Below are positions 11,558 through 50,800 of a DNA stretch of 64,000 nt, piece by piece. Location: assembly GCA_035578155.1 (NCBI GenBank), contig JAPWDM010000012.1:14266501-14330500 (forward strand), read 5' to 3'. The notes under the pieces were generated by a model that did no database searches, was not told where the DNA came from, and worked only from the letters and a program-made list of their open reading frames with translations. This DNA comes from Brachynemurus nebulosus. Its lineage: Eukaryota > Arthropoda > Insecta > Neuroptera > Myrmeleontidae. Both the position numbers and the translations under genes were made by a program. Every line of letters begins with the position of its first letter. Position 1 is the first letter of the stretch.

Positions 11558-12017
11558 TTAAGCTTGCAATTCCATTATTGACTTTATTTGGCGATATAAA
11601 ACTCAATATTAAGACCAGCAAAAAAACAAATAATTTTTAAGCAATCTTAAACATGTCGACCGGTTTCGGTGTCTCAAACCACCATTCTCAAGACAAGAAA
11701 AATACACAACAAAGAAAAATTTAGAAAAAATTGTCAATAATTAAAGAAAAGAAAAACAAAATATTTAGTTTGGATCAATGGTTGTTCCATTCCGTTTTTG
11801 ATCCAAACTAAATATTTTGTTTTTCTTTTCTTTAATTATTGACAATTTTTTCTAAATTTTTCTTTGCTGTGTATTTTTCTTGTCTTGAGAATGGTGGTTT
11901 GAGACACCGAAACCGGTCGACATGTTTAAGATTGCTTAAAAATTATTTGTTTTTTTGCTGGTCTTAATATTGAGTTTTATATCGCCAAATAAAGTCAATA
12001 ATGGAATTACAAGCTTT
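11558..12017. repeat. Foldback element, arms about 215 bp
   Basis: The left arm (11558-11778) and right arm (11799-12017) are nearly identical inverted copies; a roughly 20-bp loop separates them. Each arm carries the dispersed insect motif CCGGTTTCGGTGTCTCAAAC. The few differences (for example ACACAACAAAG against CTTTGCTGTGT) suggest a young duplication or gene conversion between the arms. Non-coding. Confidence 0.85.
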
Positions 12018-12327
12018 CAATTACATAGTTATCTTCCCTCAAAGATTTTAAGGCCTTCATAGATCATTTCTTAAAGTAATTGACGATTAAAAATCAAATT
12101 TTTAACACAGATCTATTAGGAAAAAATATTCTAAACAGCATTTTTTCATTTTAAAAATTATAGTATGTACCTATATTATAAGAGTAGATACCATAATAAA
12201 AAAATGTTTAAAAATATTCTTTGAAATATGCAATTTATATAATTGCACAAAAAACATCGTGTTGACGAACGTTAAAATGAAATATTAATTTAATCAACGT
12301 AGTTTTAATTGGGATTTCAAGAGTTTA

Positions 12328-12499
12328 ATGATTTCGTTTTAACCAATTACCCAATGATTTAGGAACCGGATATTCAGGACCCCAATAATTAGAGTTGAAT
12401 TCCAGAAAAACAATTGTTTTTCTGGAATTCAACTCTAATTATTGGGGTCCTGAATATCCGGTTCCTAAATCATTGGGTAATTGGTTAAAACGAAATCAT
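12328..12499. repeat. Perfect 172-bp palindrome with no spacer
   Basis: Arms of 86 bp are exact reverse complements, meeting at the centre AGAAAAACAATTGTTTTTCT (12404-12423). The first mismatch is at 12327/12500. It sits about 360 bp beyond the stop codon of lipase 1. Confidence 0.9.
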
Positions 12500-12859
12500 G
12501 AAATATTAATTATTGAAATTAATATTCGGGTAGATTTTGATGTGTACATGTACATAATATACATACAAGGTCAAATCAGAGTACTAAATTTCAATCAACA
12601 ACTGTGTATGCATTGATGTCATAGGTCAGTATATAGGTGGTACGTATAGCAATCACCCATATACTCGACACGATATGACACATGAACAAGCACAAGCTCT
12701 GTATGCATAACATACAGGTATAGTGTTTTGTGGTAACTTGTGGTAGCTACATAACATTATTCTGTAGTGTTTTGTGGACGCGCACGAAAGTCTTTAAATT
12801 TGAAGAAACGTAATTTCGCCCTGTGTTGCGTGTGTTTCGTTGAAGTGTAAAGGATTAAA

Positions 12860-39645
<26,786 letters not shown>

Positions 39646-39648
39646 TTT

Positions 39649-40624
39649 GCTTCTACCTGTTCGACCAGTTTCACCTGTAAAATATATTTTCTCATGGAAA
39701 GCAAATGTTTCACTATAACACCAGAGAGAATAGCTATGCTATATATTTGATAAATAGAAAAGATTTCTTAAACTTATTCTTCTATAAATCTTAATTTGAG
39801 AAAGAAGAATTTTTTTAATTTAGTGATGTCACTAAGTTTATTAAAATTTTTCAGTACCGTCAAAAAAAGTAAATAAAATTACAGAATAATGAAGTTAGAA
39901 GTGACTCTTAGGTTTTCGAGGTGGGGTTTTGATTTTTATCAAAATTAAGTGTGTTGGGCCACAAGAAATAAAAGATTCTATCGAATCAGTAAGGAATCTC
40001 GTCATTTTGATAGCAAAAATGAAAATTTCATATCAAAATTGTCCTAATTCAACCAGTTATCTTAACCTTACATTACTTCCATATGGCTCCGTTCAGGGAA
40101 GGAACCTAATGAAGTTAGGTATTAAAAAAAATTGTAAACTGAATCTGTACTTACACAAAAACCTAATTTGCGAATTACGATTGAAAATATTGGTCAGTTG
40201 ATTCAGAAACGAAATAATAATCATTGTATATGTCTTCGACATTAAATTGTCAAAATATTAATCTTGAAATATAGGTATTTGATTTGTAAATATTTGTTTT
40301 AATACTTGATTACCATAAAATTATTAATTAACACTATAATAAATGATTTTTTTTTAAAATTTATTAATAGAAATATTAATAACTACTATTAACTACCGGA
40401 GTACCAAATTCTTGCAAAGAAACGTTAATATTTACAAATATTTTTAGACAAAGTAGTATTAACGAACAATATTGTTTGCACTATTGAGAAAGTCGATAGT
40501 TTATAAAATACTGGTTGTGATAGATTTTGTGAATAATAAAATATTTAGTAAACAATTTAAAAAAAGTTTATCAAATAAAATTTTTGAAAAATTAAATATA
40601 CCTAGTTATAAAATAAAATTTTAA
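39649..40624. other. Upstream flank of lipase 1
   Basis: A TTTTACAG acceptor just before 39674 (minus strand) suggests the start-codon exon carries about 30 bases of 5' UTR and that a non-coding exon lies further upstream. The open frame at 39929-40201 (+) has no known motif. No promoter could be placed. Confidence 0.45.
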
Positions 40625-40958
40625 TACCCCTGTCACAGCATCCTGCATAACATAGCGAATTTCCGTTTTAAAAAAATTAGTTTTTCTCGGAAACTATTTG
40701 ACATAGAATGATAGTCTAAAGTCCTTTTTTATGTGATTTTTTCTGCTCTTTTCAATGGTGTAAAAAAATGTTGCAAAATTTTTTGAATAAGGGGAAATTT
40801 TGGCAAAAAACTAATTTTTTCCATGAAAATTGCCCAAAAAACCATGTTTCCGGCATCGGACGTGTCTGGCTAACGAACTAGTCCAACGGTTTGGAACTTC
40901 TAACATTTTCACCAAATTTCGAAAAAATAGGACATTTCGTTCGAAAGTTACCGTGTGG

Positions 40959-41030
<72 letters not shown>

Positions 41031-41148
41031 TTTAGTGAATATTATTTTCTGTTTCTAGGGACCCCAAAACAAATTTCTGCCATAGTCCCGGGCTCAAGTC
41101 GCGTCATGAAAGTGGTTCTCATAGCTGAATTCCATTCTGGAAATTCGC
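40625..41148 (-). repeat. Full-length family A copy with TAA flanks
   Basis: Runs from TACCCCTGTCACAGCATCC to TTCTGGAAATTCGC, with a (TA)n tract at about 40966-41026. TAA stands on both sides (40622-40624 and 41149-41151). It is not a palindrome here: the halves to either side of the (TA)n tract are unrelated. An open frame at 40830-41162 is a shadow running through the repeat. Confidence 0.75.
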
Positions 41149-41446
41149 TAATAAAAAAATAAATAAAAATAAAAATAAAATAAAATTGAGTAACATAAAA
41201 TTCTTAATTACTTTTATAGGCAACCTTGTAATTACGCTGAAGATAAGTAAGTTAAGAAAAACTCTAGTTCGTGGTAATTTAAAGTTGAAGTAATAATTTT
41301 AAACATCAAACATTAATAACTTTTATTTTTTATTAAGTACGTATAAAAATTTGTAATAACGGGGAATTGTTTGACCAAAGTTCTAATGCAATTTTAGTAG
41401 ATTTTTTTATTTTATCCTAAAACTTTTTTTAATGAAAAATTTAAAA

Positions 41447-41768
41447 AAATAAAGTAAAAAAATGTTTTTTAAGAAAAAGCTTTTATTTAAAAATGGGCTA
41501 AAAAAAATGAAATAACTACTGAGTGAAGTTTGAAGCAATATGCAACATAATTTATAAAAGCTTGAGGCGTTATCATTAATTATTTCTGTTTTGGATATAA
41601 GTGTAGCTATTTTACTTTTCAGTACTTACCAAACTTGATTAAACGCCCCAAGCTTTTATAAATTATGTTGCATATTGTTTCAAACTTCACTCAGTAGTTA
41701 TTTCATTTTTTTTAGCCCATTTTTAAATAAAAGCTTTTTCTTAAAAAACATTTTTTTTACTTTATTTT
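41447..41768. repeat. Foldback repeat, arms about 125 bp
   Basis: Left arm 41447-41571 and right arm 41641-41768 are inverted and nearly identical (AAAGCTTTTATTTAAAAATG, CAACATAATTTATAAAAGCT), separated by about 70 bp. Non-coding. Confidence 0.8.
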
Positions 41769-43745
41769 ATTTTCTACTCTTTAGTCTGTTTACAATTAAT
41801 TAAAAAAAAAAATAAAGAAGTAATTTTTTTACCTATATTTTAGTCGGTTAATTTATCCTAATCAGACATAATTATGGAAACTAAAAATTGCAATGTAAAA
41901 TCAATGGACAATATTTGACAATTCGAAATGTCAAAAAAATTGCATAGGACTAAAAATCAACAATTTTGGTTTGGGGCAATTTAGGGAAAAACTAATTATA
42001 CAATATTGCATTGTCATCAAGGTTAGACACGTATGCAAAATTTGAAACCTCTAGCTCAATTAGAACCGGTCTAAATTTTGATTCCAAGATTTGATCTAAA
42101 CCAACATACTAACATAGCAAGTTAAATAAAAGCTTTTAAAAAAAGTGTTACCTGGTACAGTAAAACGTCTCAATTATAATAAATTTACATTTACATTCTT
42201 CCTTATTACAGTTCGTTTCACTCTTTTTAGAGCGTTACTCAATACTGGCGGTTTTTGAGTGTGTTTTCTGCGAGGTGATGGTCTACCGACAACATTCAAC
42301 AAGTCTGTCGACCTATTGGTAGTTATTCTTAAAATGTAATATAACACGCATGTGTAATCGCTGTTGTGGGGAGCGGTGGGCTGCAGTGCGCATGCGAGTA
42401 TACAATATTATGAGAATGTGGCGCACGATAAATGCGTTTACCGATCGCTATGTTCACAAATTGTTCACAACACGCTTGCAAACCGTCAGTGTATCAGTGC
42501 CCTTATATAATACTAGTGATTAAAAAGGAGTGTTTAAATTTTGTTGTTTAGTACAGGGGTCTAACTTTTAAATCAGAAGAGCCAGTCACCATAGAAATAT
42601 CGAGTTCATGAATTTTGGTTTCTACTTTTACATTTTATTTGAAATAAAGTGGTTAAAAAACGGTAATTAATTAAAAGACGACTTTACTATTCAAATTAAA
42701 ATATAGTATGCTAGAAAAAAGCAGACATTATTTTCTATTTAAGACTCGATTCTAAATCTTGATTTGTTATTTGGCTTCATTAAAGTACAATACATGTTTC
42801 ATTAAAGCTTGATAGTATCATTACGAGTACTGATTTTAACAAATAAGATACATAAAAAAATAACATACCATGGGGAACATCGCCCATTATAACCGATTTT
42901 AATTTATTTTTTTTATAACTTAAATAACCGTCCCGCAAATCACTACTTTACATACAATGATATGGTTTAAAAAGCAGCCAATTTATAGAAATAACAAATA
43001 ATAGTCAATATACTTGCACCCCCCGCGCTATTTTACATAAGTTAATTACAGAGGTCGTTGCTAGAATATTTTAGCTATTGATTTAAGGGGTCATATAAAT
43101 TGTAGCTTATAATTTAATTTTTTGTATTTTTGCCGTCTTTAATGGTATTTGGCCCCACTGTGCGACGCTACCACCGGGCGGACTTAGATCAAGTTTTGAA
43201 ATGAAAAGAAATTTTTTTCTTCCAAGACTACTAAAGTGATCACTTTTGAAATAAGAAAATCTTTTTCGTATCTGTTCGAAAATTTCATCGAGTGATATAA
43301 CTTGGAAACCATTCGATCGATTTTGATGAAATTTTCAAAAATTATGCGAATTGCAGATGAAATTGTGCTGATCTAGACGGTCCCCTACGAATTCCATTGC
43401 AATCGGAGAAATGGTAGCCACAGCGCACCGGGAAATCTCATTAAGTGTCGATATCTTACTATTCTTCCTTCCGTTTCGCTCAGATTTTGAGAGTATTTGG
43501 GGGTTCCCTATTTTCATTACAGTCAGAATAACGGTAATTACTACGCATGCGTAAACGTAAAGGTTATAAGTTGCATATTGTACATGAGTGAAAAAGTTAC
43601 GCAAGAGTCGCGTAGGATCTGTTACGAGTACAAGGAAGCTGTGTGCCATCCAACATTGATAGTTAATTAATTTTAAAAAATTTATTTTATTAAAAACATC
43701 ATTTATACATAAAATTATATTTTTTTAATTGTACTTATAAACTTA
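41769..43745. other. Intergenic DNA with a dispersed repeat at about 43180-43600
   Basis: The first part shows no feature. From about 43230 the sequence is related to 9950-10215: TTTTGATGAAATTTTCAAAA, GGTCCCCTACGAATTCCATT and ATCGGAGAAATGGTAGCCAC. It may be a decayed transposon tail. A short ATG-plus-donor stretch at 42890 (minus) is not convincing as an exon. Confidence 0.5.
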
Positions 43746-44616
43746 CGAGGTGTGTTCAAAAAGTAAGGTGACTTTTCAAATTTCTCGGGCTACGTACACA
43801 TGCTTTTCGATTTTTTTATTTTATTGCGTTAGTACACTCGCCCCGAATATATGTTCACAGTTTCAGCTATATAGTATTCTTTGTTCGTTTGTGAGAGGCA
43901 TAAAGGTTAGAAGTGTTTGGTGTGCTTCGCGATTTTCTGCTGTCAAAAAAAGGAATCAAAGTATTTGCATCAAATTTTGTGTGAAAAATGGAATTAAGTG
44001 CTCCAAAATACTCGAAATGTTAAAGTCTACTCTGAGTAAAAAAAATGTTTATAAGTATTACAAGCTCTTCCTAGAAGGAACTGATGAAAACGTTGAAAAA
44101 GTGAAGAAAATGGGATTGGGAAATCGTCGAATCACCATTAGAGAAGCTACTGAGTATTAACTTGAAGTTATGCACCGTTTGCGAGAAGCGATACGAAAAA
44201 AAACGTCCGGAATTGTAGGAAAACAATTCATGGCTTTTTCATCACGATAAGCACTTGCTCACTTATCGTTGCTTGTGCGTGATTTTTTGCCCAAAAACAA
44301 CACCACAATCATGCCTCAGCTACCATATTCATCGGATTTAGCCGCCTGCGACTTTTTTCTGTTCCCAAAACTGAAGAAACCCATGAGAGAACGGAGATTT
44401 GCAGCGATTAAGGAGATAAAAACTGCATCGCTGGAAGAGCTCAAGGCTGTACCAAAAAGTGCATATCAGAAGTGCTTCGAGGATTAGAAAATGCGTTGAC
44501 ACAAGTATATTGTGTCTGAGGGGGATTACTTTAAAGGGAACAACATGAATATTGATGAATAGATAAAAGGTCTTTGATAAAAATATAAAGTCACCTTACT
44601 TTTTGAACACACCTCG
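43746..44616 (+). mobile_element. Internally deleted mariner element
   Basis: Inverted ends CGAGGTGTGTTCAAAAAGTA and its complement at 44597-44616, with TA on each side (43744-43745, 44617-44618), the mariner target. At 871 bp it is short of the usual 1.3 kb because the middle of the transposase is deleted. Confidence 0.9.
43919..44560 (+). pseudogene. Mariner transposase remnant
   Basis: The N-terminal helix-turn-helix region (SICIKFCVKNGIKCSKILEM, KKNVYKYYKLF, RRITIREA) is followed after a deletion by the C-terminal part (LLVRDFLPKNNTTIMPQLPY, DLAACDFFLFPKLKKPM, and an EGDYF block). Several stop codons and frameshifts break it (TAA at 44158, TAG at 44486). The first two catalytic Asp lie in the missing part; only the third is present. 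Non-functional. Confidence 0.88.
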
Positions 44617-44828
44617 TATATAACAACAGAGATCAATACATTAACAATAATTTTTTTTGACTAGACTTTCTAACTCACTGAAGAAAATATTCTTAACAAA
44701 AATGTGAAATTTTTTTCCTTTTCCAATGTGAAGTGAATCATATTCTCTTGAATTTCCTCATGTATTTTCCAACCCGTGCAAAAAAGTGCAATATTTTTTT
44801 TCGAAAAAATTATAAAGACACAATTATT

Positions 44829-47800
44829 TCACAATAATTGCCCTCTTGCATATGGCGGACTTTCATTTGTATCCACAAAGTAGATACCTCGAGTACTAAA
44901 AATCAAAAATAGAATCATTTTTATAAAATTATACAAAAATTTTCCAATGTTTTTGGACCACAGACAAATGAACATATTATACTCGTATATTATATTATAT
45001 AGACTAATTATATAAATGTATAATTGAGGCAGCCAGTTACGACCAAGTTCCGACCTAATAGTATTCTGCAATATAGTAATCAGTGAAATAACCCATTGTA
45101 CCTATTCGTAGTAACATTTTCAAATAATTGTTGTCAAAATATAATATTGATAATAAAATTTTACTTTTTTGAGAAGAAACTACAAAATTTTGAAAGAAAG
45201 AAAGTGGTACTCGCTTTATTTTCAAAATACATACGTATACAAATTATGTCCTGCAATAATTATAGTCGCATTTGCTTAAAAATTGACATTATATTATATT
45301 TCTTAAATCTCGTCCGTCTCACCCTGTTAACTGCTTCAAGAAAGATGCCTACAAACTGCCTTTACGCTTAGTCTAGTAGTATAATATAATAGTGTTCATT
45401 GGTCTGTGATTTGGACTTACTGTTTAGGGCAATGTTCTCCCATCAAAGCTGTCCTGTGATCTATCAAATAATTTTCGCCGGTGAATGCACATCGTCCAAA
45501 CAAATAATCAAAATAACTTGGGCAAGAGTATCCCCAAAATCCTTCTTTTGATTTTATCGATTCGGCAAAGAAAATTGGACCCATTAAATGACTACACAGC
45601 CTGGGATCTAAAACATTAATACTTACAAACTATTTTGTAAAATTTCCGATAAAAATCCTTACTTGGATCATCGACACAATTTCGTTGCGTTGACCCTCCA
45701 TTCATATAGAAATCGACATGTCCAGTATTTCGGATTCGTCCAAACACGCCGGCATTTGTGTGGACGATATCGACAAAATTTGCATCCGCCTCGTCCAAGA
45801 TCCATTCTGATATAAAACTGGCCGTTGCATACAGTGGTAATGCTGGATCTAGACCGGTGATTCGCTCAATCTTTTGCCGAGTTACCTGTGAGAATATATT
45901 GCCAACAATGCCAACAATATGTGCGCCCAAAGAGAAACCAATTAAGTGTATTGAATCCAACGGAACGCCTCGATCCACTAAACTTGTCACCAGCACAGCG
46001 GTGCATTGTCCCACTTGCCATGTATTTATTACGGAACCAATGTAACACGGCAAGCCAGATAGTTTTCGCCAATTGACGAAAATCACGTTTGTGTTTGGAA
46101 CTTCCATGTAAGCTGTAAGAGAAAATTAAAAATACGTTAAGTGTGTGTAGGATCCCGCAAAATTTCGGGAGTTTCGTAGTCATTTTAAATTTAAGGGGAG
46201 GTTTAGTCGAGAGTCCTTAAAAATTATGTATTTTTCTAGAATTTTTTTCTCAAGAACGGAAGTAAATATCAATTTCGCGAAATTTTCGTGAGAACTTTTC
46301 GCAAGAAAATGATGTCCGATTAAGAGAAGTTCCACTGCATTAACTGTTTTCAATAATCAAGATACCAACATCCTTTAGTTTATACTATTTCTAATTTACG
46401 TAGTGATATGCAGGGCTGGGAAAAATGGTTCATAGAAACCATTTAAAATAGAAAATGGAAAATGGTTTCCAAAAATGCATTTAAAATACAAAATGGAAAA
46501 TGGTTTTGCTGAACATATTTAAAATTAAAAATGGAAAATAGTTATTCAAAAAGGATTATAAAATTCAAAATGCTTTTCTTACTTTAAATTTATTCTATAA
46601 ATTTTTTATCATTATTTATATTAATTTTAAAAAAAAGTTAAGAAAATATCAAACGTACTGAAATTAAATAAAGGCAGTCTTTTGAGAAAAATTTGTAAAG
46701 TTTGCATGATATGAAAACGAAATTTAACTCTTCAAATATTGTTACTTAAAAATATTGTAAAATTTAATTCGGCCTTGTCATATTCAAACCTTAACTATGC
46801 TACGACTGCAACTTCTAAATAAAATTATGAAAATCATCTACTCGAAATACAGGAACATTTCTTATCGACGTGTCTTAAAGATAGTACCTAGTACACAACT
46901 TGAGTCAGAAAAGTTTGATTTAAGAGAGCTTCTAGTAACAAATTTAACTCAAATGTCATTGCAACTCGAGTTACAAAAAATTTGATCAAAAAATCAACTT
47001 ACAATTTGTTAGACTTTAAGTCGTTCAATTAAAGTTCTATATAATTAATATTATATATTATATACACATAAACTTGAGTATACATGCATTTACATTTTAA
47101 ATGTAAAATGAATTCAAATTTCCATTTTAAATACAAAATGGAAAATGGTTTGACCGAACTTATATTTAAAATAGAAAATGCAAAATGCCATTTTGTATTT
47201 TAAATACATATTTAAAATGAAATCATTTTTAATAGTTCCCAGCCCTGGTGATATGAGAACACGAGATATTCCAAAACATTGGTCGTCTACAAATTTTATT
47301 TCTGATAAATTGCCTCCTACCTTCTGGTAATACTGGTGACGCGGTATCGTGTTCTGCACCATACCCATGTATCACAATTTTCATCGAATTATTCAAATTA
47401 TACGAGGATGGTATTTGTGGCCGATGAGGGTCAAGACGAACTGGTGCATCGGAGCGTCGATCACTGGTTGTTAAATAATATTCGATCAGACTATTTTCAT
47501 CACTGTCACACTTTTCTTCCATTAATACAATACAATTTTGCGGGTACGTGAATTTGTAACATGTGACTGAAAACGAAAAAATAATACAGAGTGATATTTT
47601 CAGTTTGAAATTGCGTTGATTACCTTGTTAAAACAAAGATAAAAAAACATCTATCTATTTCTGTTTCAAGTTATCTATACAAATATTATAATGAGAAAAT
47701 GCAAGTTAGTTTGTTTTTTGTTGTTTTAGATTTTTTTTTTAAAATTTTTTTCTACATGTGCTCGCCCACATGGTTTTGCACCAGCACACTGCACACCTTA

Positions 47801-50800
47801 AAAGAGTTATTCGTATACGCACAGTGTGCTAATGTACTGTGATGCATATAAATTAAAAATATTAAACATAACGTAAAAGCTCCTATACTCCAACGCGATT
47901 CAATACTCGAACAGTGTTGATATTTATCGGTTTCTTTCAGAAATAACTTCATTAATATATGTATAAAATATTAAAACTTTTCGAGTATTGAATCGCGTTC
48001 GAGTATAGGAGCTTTTACCCTATGTGAATACTTTGTGATGTCTCTTAGGGTGTCTACACAATCAATGACATAAGGAATAAGAAATAAGGAATAAGAAGTA
48101 TGCCATCTAGTGACGTTGAGTGGAACTTTAACGTAACTGCTCATAGATATAAATATGTAGGTACTTTTGTACGTCAAAGTTCGTGATTTTTTTCACTTTA
48201 GTGACAAAAAAAGTCATCACGAACGTTATTTTTTCATGAATTTTGATGTACAAAAATACCTAAATACATATACCTATGGGCAGTTACGTTAAAGTTCCAT
48301 TCAACGTCACTAGATGGCATACTTCTTATTCCTTATTTCTTATTCCTTATTTCATTTATTGTGTATGACCCGTTACTTATTTCAAGTAGTTTTGTAATAA
48401 TACCATAGGGCATTCATCCATTCTTAAATATATAATAGATTTCAGAAGTTATTACTCTTTTTAAACTTTTAACAAATGAGCTAAATGTTATGAAAACGTA
48501 TATAAAGACTCCTTTCTGTATTTCATAGAAGTTTATGGCATTAGAACATTATATAATTAAATACAATAAAAACCATTCATTACTAATAAATTAATTAAAC
48601 TGGTTTTTTACGCGTACTTAAAACATTTATGATAATATTTATACATATGTAGGTATATATGTAAAGTTCTTAATATTCTTTTTGCATAATATGTTCATGA
48701 ATTAATGTATTTATCTGGTACGTAATATTGAACTTGTCCGAAAAATCCAATTTCTTTCAAGTTTTAATTGGGTTTTTAAATAAAAAATAAATATCATCTT
48801 TTTTATTTATTAAATTTTATTTCAATACTAACTATATTATAAATTACACTTATTGATAAATAATCGATGCGGCAAAAAATGATATATAATAAATGAGCCG
48901 TTTATTTTGAAAGTGGGGCAAGTCCATTTCTGAAAAAAATGAAGATAATGGTAGTTATAGATAAGACCTAGTATGATCTTTTTATCTATCAACAATATGT
49001 TTATTTTGATAGTGGTGCAAGTCCATCTTACAAGTAAAGTTCCCGAGGCCGGACCTATCGATTTTGATGAAACTTAGATATGTTGTAGAACACTAAAAAA
49101 TAGGTAACACGTATTTTTTTACCTGCAGAAAAGCGGTTTGAAGGGGTGAAATCGTCCTTCAAAAATTGGGGTGAAAATTTAATCTTTCAAATATCTCGAA
49201 AACGGTAAGAGATAGAGTAAAAACTTAAATTGGCGATAGTGCTCTTTCTTAAAAAGTTATCTATTGATATGTAATTTGTTCAAATTACGCCAACAGGGAT
49301 AGTCGGGGGTTAAAATTTAGGGATTAATTTTGTGAATAGGGGTAAAAAATAAAATATAATAAAGTTTTATTTACCGATTTCAAATGTACTTAAAAAATCT
49401 AATCAACCTGTTTTTACTCAACTTCCTAATATTAAATCCAGGGGTAGTTAACTACGGGGGTAACTGTGTCGACATAATCGTACTATTTGAGTAATTAAAA
49501 ACTTCTTCAGAGAAATAGTTTAAAACAATTAAAATAAATTTTCAAAATTTATTTTAAGCAACACTGCAGAGGGGGTGAGTCGCCCTTTTAAAGTACATAC
49601 TAATTATCATACACTCATTTCTACTACTAAGGCACTGGTAGGGGGTAATAATGTCACAGTACGTGCTTCTGAAGTTGAACTGTCGTATGAAAATTTTTTA
49701 TTATGTTTATTTCTAAATGATACAACTGAAATATTATCCATTTAAATTAACGATTACAATAATTCATTAATTTTGAAAGTGAGGCAAGTCCATTTAGTTA
49801 TAATAAAACCACTATTTTTTTTAGCCAGCACTATCAACACAATTGGATTATAAACTTACATTATCTAATACCACAAAATACAAAAAATATGTCTATTAAT
49901 TCTTACCAATATTTTTAAATTGATTGAAACGCAAACCCTTAAATATCTCGTAATAACAAATTATGGACTTGCCCCACTTTCAAAATAAACGGCTCAAATA
50001 ATAAATTAATTAAAAATTTTAAAAATAATATTTGGTTATAAACAGCACGACAAAAAATCGCGATGCCGTGACGTCATTATGTTAATGTGTCAAATACTAT
50101 TGACAGTTTGTACATATTGTCAATATTATTAAAATTTAGTACGAAAAATTATTGGTGATTATTGAATTAATTAGCAATGTGTGACAAAGGATTTATAAAA
50201 GCTAATTCTGGTCACAGAATATCTAACATCTTTGTATTATTACCATATAAGTGAACAAAACAAGCTCAATAACTCTCTTAGTTAGACATTTTCATAATTT
50301 ATTCAATATAAAAATTTTTATACCAGGCAATAATTGCATTGCAATAATAATTCAAAATTGAAAGACACTATCGTATGTTCAGGTAAATAAACATTATGAC
50401 GTCACATATACGCTTGAGTGGTCTCGCGAACTATCGGTCCGTTATCGGTACTAAGTTTAAAAAATGATATAACTTTTTAAATACTTATTACGTAAAAAAA
50501 ATAAAATAAAAAGAATTTTCTTGCAAAACTTATAAATGATCTTCCATTTAAGATAAAAAACCCGTTGCACTTTGATGTATGGTATACACGGAGACAATAA
50601 TCATATAATTTTTGTAGATCTTGTTGTCGTACTCTTTCATTTGCGCATCTGACCCGCAACCTTATGTTGCTTGGGCTGTACGCACTGAGGAACAATCGAT
50701 CTTTTCCGACCTTCGATTCTTTATGACGCATACAAAATGATTGGCAACAATATATTCTAATACTGAATATAGTGAAGTAACAAAATGATGAATTAAACGG

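Noticed and set aside
42850..42895. ATG followed by a GGTATGTT donor on the minus strand, possible lipase first exon
   Set aside because: The six codons (MGDVPH) are not hydrophobic and do not form a signal peptide; a chance match is likely.
45360..45420. Read-through of lipase 2 exon 45421-45607 beyond 45420
   Set aside because: A stop follows at once in frame, while the CA/GTAAGT donor joins 44829-44895 with the expected family ending.
47752..47952. Open frame of 66 codons with a hydrophobic stretch, possible lipase 2 first exon
   Set aside because: No phase-compatible donor lies within it for exon 47321-47566, and the exon at 53605-53659 joins in phase with a strong donor and a clean signal peptide.
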